Source: Phialocephala subalpina (lineage: Eukaryota; Ascomycota; Leotiomycetes; Helotiales; Mollisiaceae). From it: a stretch of 64,000 nt of DNA. Positions 55,850 to 64,000 of the stretch are shown here, in pieces; the first letter of the stretch is position 1; each line of letters begins with the position of its first letter. A program made the position numbers and the translations under genes. The stretch lies in NCBI GenBank assembly GCA_900073065.1, contig FJOG01000039.1, positions 353,330 through 417,329 on the forward strand. The letters are read 5' to 3'. The notes under the pieces are model-generated. The model was given only the letters and a program-made list of their open reading frames with translations, made no database searches and had not been told where the DNA came from.

Positions 55850-56508
55850 GGGTTTCTATGATTGCAGACTTACTGGACTGGCGTTCGTGGGTACAGTACA
55901 ATACTGGCGTTTTGGGAGGCTATGAAAGTCTGGCTGGGACACAAAGCTATTGCAATGTCGGATATCCAAGGGCTATCTTCATCGGTGAAGCCAGAGCCAA
56001 AGCAAAAAGCGAGTCGTTTGCTCAGAGCTTGTACAACAACGGTTTTATCACATGCAAATATGACAAGAGATCATTCTCTTCAAGCTGTAACACAGGGCCT
56101 TGATCCAGCTGACTGTGCAAGAAATTATTGCTGATATGCAATTTTCCAAATGACGGTGTTCGGCGTAGCAACACCGACGGATATTCTTCTTCACTCCCTC
56201 GGGCCGGTCCAGTCAGAGTGTCTGTACTGGCAGAATTTGGGCGCCACTTGCCAGGCTTTATGGCGGAGAGCGGTGGGGTGATACACTGAAATCCTCACCC
56301 GCATTTCCCTAGACCCATCCCTCGAGTACCGAGGCATCTCGGACAACGGCTACTGTACCGACCTTGGTCCATCAACCAACCACAACAACCAACCATAACC
56401 ATAACGGCGATCATTCCCGCTCCGCTGCGCTCGTGAAAGCAGAAGTGAATATTTCTGTGTGTCTTCTTAGTCTTCTTTTAAATTTTCTTCAGTACAACGA
56501 CGTTGGGA
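55850..56508. other. Intergenic between EAF7 and the carnitine acetyltransferase gene
   Basis: About 660 bp, presumably the promoter and 5' UTR of the acetyltransferase. A short self-complementary stretch (CGGTGTTCGGCGTAGCAACACCG) near 56154-56176 can form an 8-bp hairpin of unknown meaning. No gene was seen. Confidence 0.45.
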
Positions 56509-58600
56509 ATGTTGAGAGTTCTTGCAAAGAGCAGGACGCAGTCGCAGGTGTTCAAAGGCTTATCTGCAGCGACCGTATCAAGAGTATGGACGAAAGGGCC
56601 TTCTTATGTATAGTTCTTGGCTAACAATAATTGGCAGAGCGTGGGAATGGCTCCAGCAAGCAAGCGGAGCAAAAGCTCTTTGCCAGCAGGTATGTTTACT
56701 CAACTCTGTACCCCTCACCTGGCAAGTGCTGAAACATCACAGGATACAAAGAGGATTCCTCCAAAGGTCCCATGCTACGATTCGAAGATTCCATCCCGAA
56801 ACTGCCAGTACCGACTCTAGAAGAGACTGCAGTCCGATACCTCAAATCCGTCCACCCTCTCCTCTCTACCTCCGAACTCGAGTCAACCACAAAAGCGGTG
56901 CAGGATTTCATCAAGCCAGGAGGAATTGGCAGCAAGCTTCAGGAAAAGCTTCTTGCACGCCGAGCAGACCCCAAGGTCAAGAACTGGATCTACGAATGGT
57001 GGAATGATGCTGCATATCTCTCCTACCGTGACCCAGTCGTGCCCTACGTCAGCTACTTCTATTCCCACAGGGATGACAGGCGGCGGCGGGACCCTTCCAA
57101 GAGAGCAGCTGCTATCAGTACCGCGGTTCTAGAGTTCAAGAAGCAGGTTGATGAGGGCACATTAGAGCCTGAATACATGAAGAAGCTACCTATTTCTATG
57201 GAGAGCTACCAATGGATGTTCAACATGAGCAGAATCCCAGCCAAGCCTGCAGATTACCCCCAGAAGTACTCTCCGGCTGAGAACAAGTACATTTTGGTTA
57301 TCCGCAAGAACCAGTTCTGGAAGGTCGCATATGAGGTTCATGGCAAGCAATTGAATACTTCTGAGCTGGAGCAACAGTTCAAGGCCATCTACCAAAAGGC
57401 GGAGAAAGCACCAGCAGTTGGCGCTTTGACCTCTGAGAACCGCGACGTCTGGACCGATGCTCGGGAAGTTCTTCTGAAGGCACACCCCTCGAATGCTGCA
57501 GCTCTCAAGACCGTTGAAGCCTCATCATTCGTTGTTTGCTTAGACGATGCCAGCCCGGTCACCCTCGAGGAGCGCGCCCATCAATACTGGCACGGCGATG
57601 GTCAAAATCGCTGGTTCGACAAGCCACTCCAATTCATTATCAACGACAACGGCACTTCAGGATTCATGGGCGAGCATTCCATGATGGACGGCACACCCAC
57701 CCACCGTCTAAACGACTACGTCAACGAAGTAATCGTCAACAACAAACTCGACTTCTCCGACCCCTCCATCCGCTCCAACCTCCCTGACCCCGTTGTCGTG
57801 AAATTCCACGTCAATAAAGAAGTCCAGTCCGAGATCGAGCGCGCCACAAAAGACTTTACTGAAGTTATCGGTGCTCATGAACTCCGCGTCCAAGCTTACC
57901 AAGGCTACGGCAAGGGTTTGATCAAGAAGTTCAAATGCTCACCAGACGCATACGTCCAGATGATCATCCAACTCGCCTACTTCAAAATGTATGGCAAGAA
58001 CCGCCCAACCTACGAATCAGCCACTACACGCCGTTTCCAACAAGGACGAACTGAGACATGTCGCTCAGTCTCAGATGAATCTGTTGCGTTCTGCAAAGCT
58101 ATTTCCGATCACTCTACCGATCCCGAGACCGCTGTCGCTCTTTTCAGGAAAGCGATTAATGCTCATGTTGAATACATCAGCGCTGCTTCTGACGGAAAGG
58201 GTGTTGACAGACATCTTTTCGGACTGAAGAAATTGCTTGGTCCTGATGAGGAGGTTCCGGCTATTTATAAGGACCCGACGTATGCTTATTCGAGCCATTG
58301 GTGTTTGAGTACTAGTCAGTTGAGCTCGGAGTACTTTAATGGGTATGGGTGGAGTCAGGTTGTTGATGATGGGTTTGGGATTGCGTACATGATTAATGAG
58401 AATAGGTATGCACTTCCTCCTTTCCCCTTCCCCTTTGTTTCGTCTTTGAGAGTGAGGGCTGACGAGATAATAGCATACAATTCAACGTCGTATCGAAAGG
58501 TCTCGGCAGCGAGCGCATGTCCTTCTACCTCAACGAAGCAGCAGGCGATATCAGAGATCTCCTTGTCCCGACGCTCGAGGCGCCGAAGGCGAAGTTGTAG
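56509..58600 (+). CDS. CAT2: Carnitine O-acetyltransferase, mitochondrial/peroxisomal
   Basis: Exons 56509-56574, 56638-56689, 56743-58405, 58474-58600, phases 0, 1 and 2, 635 residues. It transfers acetyl groups between CoA and carnitine, moving acetyl units from peroxisomes and cytosol to mitochondria. N-terminal MLRVLAKSRTQSQVFKGLSA is basic, amphipathic and free of acidic residues, like a mitochondrial presequence. The family core begins with PKLPVPTLEETAVRYLKSV; the catalytic His is H351 in GEHSMMDG. Later motifs are RTETCRSVS (carnitine binding), HLFGLKKL, YAYSSHWCLSTSQ and YGWSQVVDDGFG. The last exon ends in PKAKL, a peroxisomal PTS1-type AKL. If splicing or initiation skips exon 1, Met50 (P-M-L-R-F) or the Met in SVGMAPASK could start a form without the presequence. 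Read without the last intron, the frame runs on to an unrelated end, so the splice is well supported. Confidence 0.95.
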
Positions 58601-61500
<2,900 letters not shown>

Positions 61501-61634
61501 GAGGGGTGAAGGGAGTGGTGGGAATGGGTTGGGTAGGCGGATTCTTGTATTTAGTGTTGGATGATGAGAAATGAGAGTTTGTATATTTGGATCACTCGGG
61601 TTTTGATAACCCTCGCCTTCTGAACATTTATCTT

Positions 61635-62487
61635 TCAACTAATGTCATCTATCGTTCTCCAAATGGTCTCATTCCGAACTTTACAGCCCCCTTTTGAGTC
61701 TTTTACGCAGCCACTTTCCAATGCTTGAGATATCGTGTCAAGTTTTCCTTCTGTTGTGGCGAATCGAATTAACATCTTATATGCTTGAGAGCATTCCATT
61801 CCTTCTCCATCGTTCGTCTCCACTTGCTGATCGGATATTTCGATTTGTGTTAAATCTGTGCTGGGGTTCGAGGCAAGACGACTCATGAGCTTGCATGGTG
61901 GTAACTTGAGAACGGCCTCGTTTGACTGGATCCCTTCTCCGGATGTGAGCAAGGAGTTGGTAGATTCGCTTCTGTGCTTGGGGGCATTTGTGAAGGAGTC
62001 AAGGGCAGTGGCTGGTTCTGATAACATGGCGAAGATGAGCTTTCTAAGGCCGATAGAGGTTGATTCGACTCCTAAGGTGTTCAGTTCTTGTACAATGGCG
62101 GTTGTTAGTTTAGTTAACATACTCTTGCGAATCTCTCCTGTTTTTCTCCCTTTCGCGTATCACTTTCAGGCGTCCATGTGTTGATGGTATGTTCGTCAAC
62201 CCCTTTATATCGAAGCAGTGCTTTGAGGCGCAAGTTATCCTCAACAACTTTCCTCGCTGACGATTGCACTTCTTGTGTTGCTTTGATACCTTCGGATTCT
62301 AGATGTCGTAGTCTAGATTCGAGGCTCGCGGTGTAGTCTTTTTGTCGCTGTCTGTTGCGTCGTTTGTTCTCTCTTAGACGAAGTGTACGAGTCTCGTCCT
62401 GCACTTTGGGATTAATCATTGCAACAGGGTTTCGGGCATGAGAGGGTTTACACGCACATACGCTGAATCTGTTCCTCTCTGAGACAT
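61635..62487 (-). CDS. bZIP transcription factor
   Basis: Modelled exons 62458-62487, 62164-62398 and 61635-62086, phases 0 and 1, 238 residues. The start MSQRGTDSAY is joined to DETRTLRLRENKRRNRQRQK by a GTGCGT...GTGCAG intron. The basic region RENKRRNRQRQKDYTASLESR continues into a short zipper helix (LRHLESEGIKATQEVQ). This is the fungal-specific bZIP type seen with MSQRG/MSGR-like starts. The remaining about 150 residues are Ser/Thr/Leu-rich with cysteines and no known domain. Intron 2 (GTGATA donor, AACTAAC branch, TACAAG acceptor, 77 nt) is less certain; without it the protein would end soon after the zipper. The gene is convergent with the xylanase (134 bp between stops) and divergent from the CHR transporter. 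Confidence 0.75.
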
Positions 62488-63043
62488 ATTTCTGTTGCCA
62501 GTAGTGTGGCTGGAGGCTGTTAACAACTGTAAAATGTAATAGTGAACGTCAAGTGTGAAAGAGTGGCATTTCCGTCCAACGTGAACCAAGTCCGCTGGAT
62601 GAATGAAAGTGAAAGTGTCTTAGACTGCTGCACTTCTTTCGATGGTGTGATCCGTGGCGCAAAACGCCAAGTCCACAAAGACTTGGCCACAGGATAGCTT
62701 TCATTTTTCTCTCAGCCAATCAAGATCGAGGTGTCCGTCCCTCGCTTAGAATTCCAGAAAGGGAGGGAAAGTATATCATGCCAACTTGAACAGCCTTTCC
62801 AATTCTCATCCAGACTTCATACCATATAATTTTTGAGCTTTCCTGATCATTCATTTTCCTCCAATCATCTGGAAATTTCTCTACATGATGGCTACTATAG
62901 ACGCCATTTTTTCTTCAAGTGACAACGCCAAAGAAGCATTGTCTTCTCACCAGGATGTCGACAGCGAAGCTTAAACCCCGACTCCTCACAAAAACGAATC
63001 GTCAACCACCTCCACTCCAATCCTCGCAGATGGTGATGCTGCT
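62488..63043. promoter_or_regulatory. Divergent promoter with a 29-codon upstream ORF in frame with the CHR gene
   Basis: Between the bZIP start and the internal ATG of the CHR transporter. Two adjacent ATGs at 62885 and 62888 open a frame (MMATIDAIFSSSDNAKEALS, then SHQDVDSEA) that ends at TAA, 62972-62974. It is exactly in frame with the transporter (159 nt from 62885 to 63044), and the codons after the TAA are open up to the transporter Met. It is either an upstream ORF or the original N-terminus cut off by a nonsense change. Confidence 0.6.
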
Positions 63044-64000
63044 ATGGAGGATAACTCTAACGTCCCAAAAATGTCGCTTCCAAACCTCTTCTGGTTTGTA
63101 TTCTACAACTTCGGGCTCTTCGCCTGGGGAGGTCCAGTTGCACAAATTGCACTCATCAAAGATCGACTCGTGATTCAAGATAAATGGATCACTCTTGCCC
63201 GATTCCAGAGAGTGTTCTCTGTGTACCAAATTCTTCCCGGCCCCGAAGCTGCAGAGCTCTGCATGTTCTTTGGATGCCTGTCTGCTGGTCGCCTTGGTGG
63301 AATTGTTGCTGGCATTGCATTCATGTTACCTGGATTTGTCTTGATGTTGCTTACGAGCTATGTGTACTCGCTGGCGGGACTGGAGAACAAATACTTCAAT
63401 GCTTCTTTTAGAGCTTTGCAACCGATTGTTGCTGCAATGGTACCAATAGCCTGCTGCTCTCGGTCTTAGGAAAGTTGCTAATGCAAAGACAGATTCTCAA
63501 AGCGACACATAAGATCGCCGACCACTCAGTCATCAATCATAGCACCAAGAAAATGGATACATTTTTGATCATCGCCGCTTTGTGTACTGCAATCAATGGT
63601 GCCTTACATATCAATATGTAAGATGCCCACCCGTTGTCAAGTCCTAACCTGACAGAAATGGACTCACAGCTTCATCTCCTTGGCCTTCTACGGAATCTTT
63701 TACATGTTCATTACCCGCCGTCTCTTCATCCCAGCAGCAATCCTCTTCATCCTCCAATACGTCGGCTTCGCACTCTACGTCGTCTACCGCGGCTTTCCCT
63801 CTCCCGTATCCCTCGCTCTAGGAATCGCACCAACGCCCACGCTCGCACACCTCTTCATCCTCGGCCTTGTAGCAGGCAGTCTCTCTTTCGGAGGCGCTTA
63901 CACCGCGATTCCATTCATCCAAGTCGAAGCTGTGCTCAAGGGTGGATGGTTATCCCAAAGCGTCTTTATCGACTGCATTGCAATCGGGAACGTCCTGCCG
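63044..64000 (+). CDS. Chromate-type (CHR family) ion transporter, 3'-truncated by the window
   Basis: Exons 63044-63439, 63493-63617 and 63670 to beyond 64000, phases 0 and 2. Start ATG M-E-D-N-S-N-V-P. The first CHR domain reads LFWFVFYNFGLFAWGGPVAQ, then FSVYQILPGPEAAELCMFFG, GIVAGIAFMLPGFVLMLL and ALQPIVAAM. Q-I-L-P-G-P-E and the F-x-x-G-G-P motif near the N-terminus are family hallmarks. After the second intron, LGLVAGSLSFGGAYTAIPFI, QVEAVLKGGWLS and FIDCIAIGNVLP begin the second, homologous CHR domain (S-F-G-G), where the window ends. It is predicted to be a plasma-membrane transporter; family members export chromate or take up sulfate-like anions. A nonsense codon upstream questions whether the full N-terminus is made. 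Confidence 0.88.

Overview
The window looks like nuclear DNA of a filamentous ascomycete (Pezizomycotina; a leotiomycete is my guess, not shown). The evidence is many short spliceosomal introns (about 45-70 nt, GT...AG, with CTAAC/CTGAC-like branch sites), genes on both strands with no operons, and family content typical of moulds: HET, 2EXR, Clr5, LURP-one-related, GH11 xylanase, fungal Hsp70-like. One segment also carries the dinucleotide signature of repeat-induced point mutation (RIP). I built exon models by hand, joining reading frames at consensus splice sites that keep phase. They are models, not transcript-confirmed.

Left part (1-17110): a homeodomain-like gene (138-1365); an Old Yellow Enzyme-type flavin oxidoreductase (3397-4767, minus); a tandem pair of paralogues (6777-8486 and 9356-13196) with a Zn2Cys6-like six-cysteine motif, a charged linker and a C-terminal coiled coil, where the second copy also carries a homeodomain-like segment and many introns; a nucleoside 2-deoxyribosyltransferase (13304-13843, minus); and an MFS drug transporter (15260-17110, minus). 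The tandem pair, with its duplicated promoter block and shared intron position, is the most novel-looking system here.

Middle-left (17111-31411): an accessory, decaying region. It holds three 2EXR-domain copies (a frameshifted relic, a 5'-truncated relic and one that can be spliced into a full protein), a RIP-mutated AT-rich island, an F-box/leucine-rich-type gene, a displaced broken copy of that gene's first exon, and a 1,809-residue Clr5 + C2H2 protein between them.

Middle-right (31412-48963): a conserved-looking protein of unknown function next to a nine-exon Hsp70-like ATPase; a PHD-finger coiled-coil protein; an SREBP-type bHLH factor with a long upstream region holding two copies of an E-box element; a HET-domain pseudogene with two nonsense codons and at least two frameshifts; and a long disordered protein ending in a LURP-one/Tubby-like domain.

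Right part (50436-64000): mostly housekeeping and metabolism. It has complex I subunit NDUFA5, a gamma-tubulin complex component head-to-head with EAF7 (NuA4), carnitine acetyltransferase with both a mitochondrial presequence and a peroxisomal AKL terminus, a secreted GH11 xylanase, a bZIP factor, and the 5' part of a chromate-type (CHR) transporter cut by the window edge. I saw no rRNA, tRNA, CRISPR or intact transposon.
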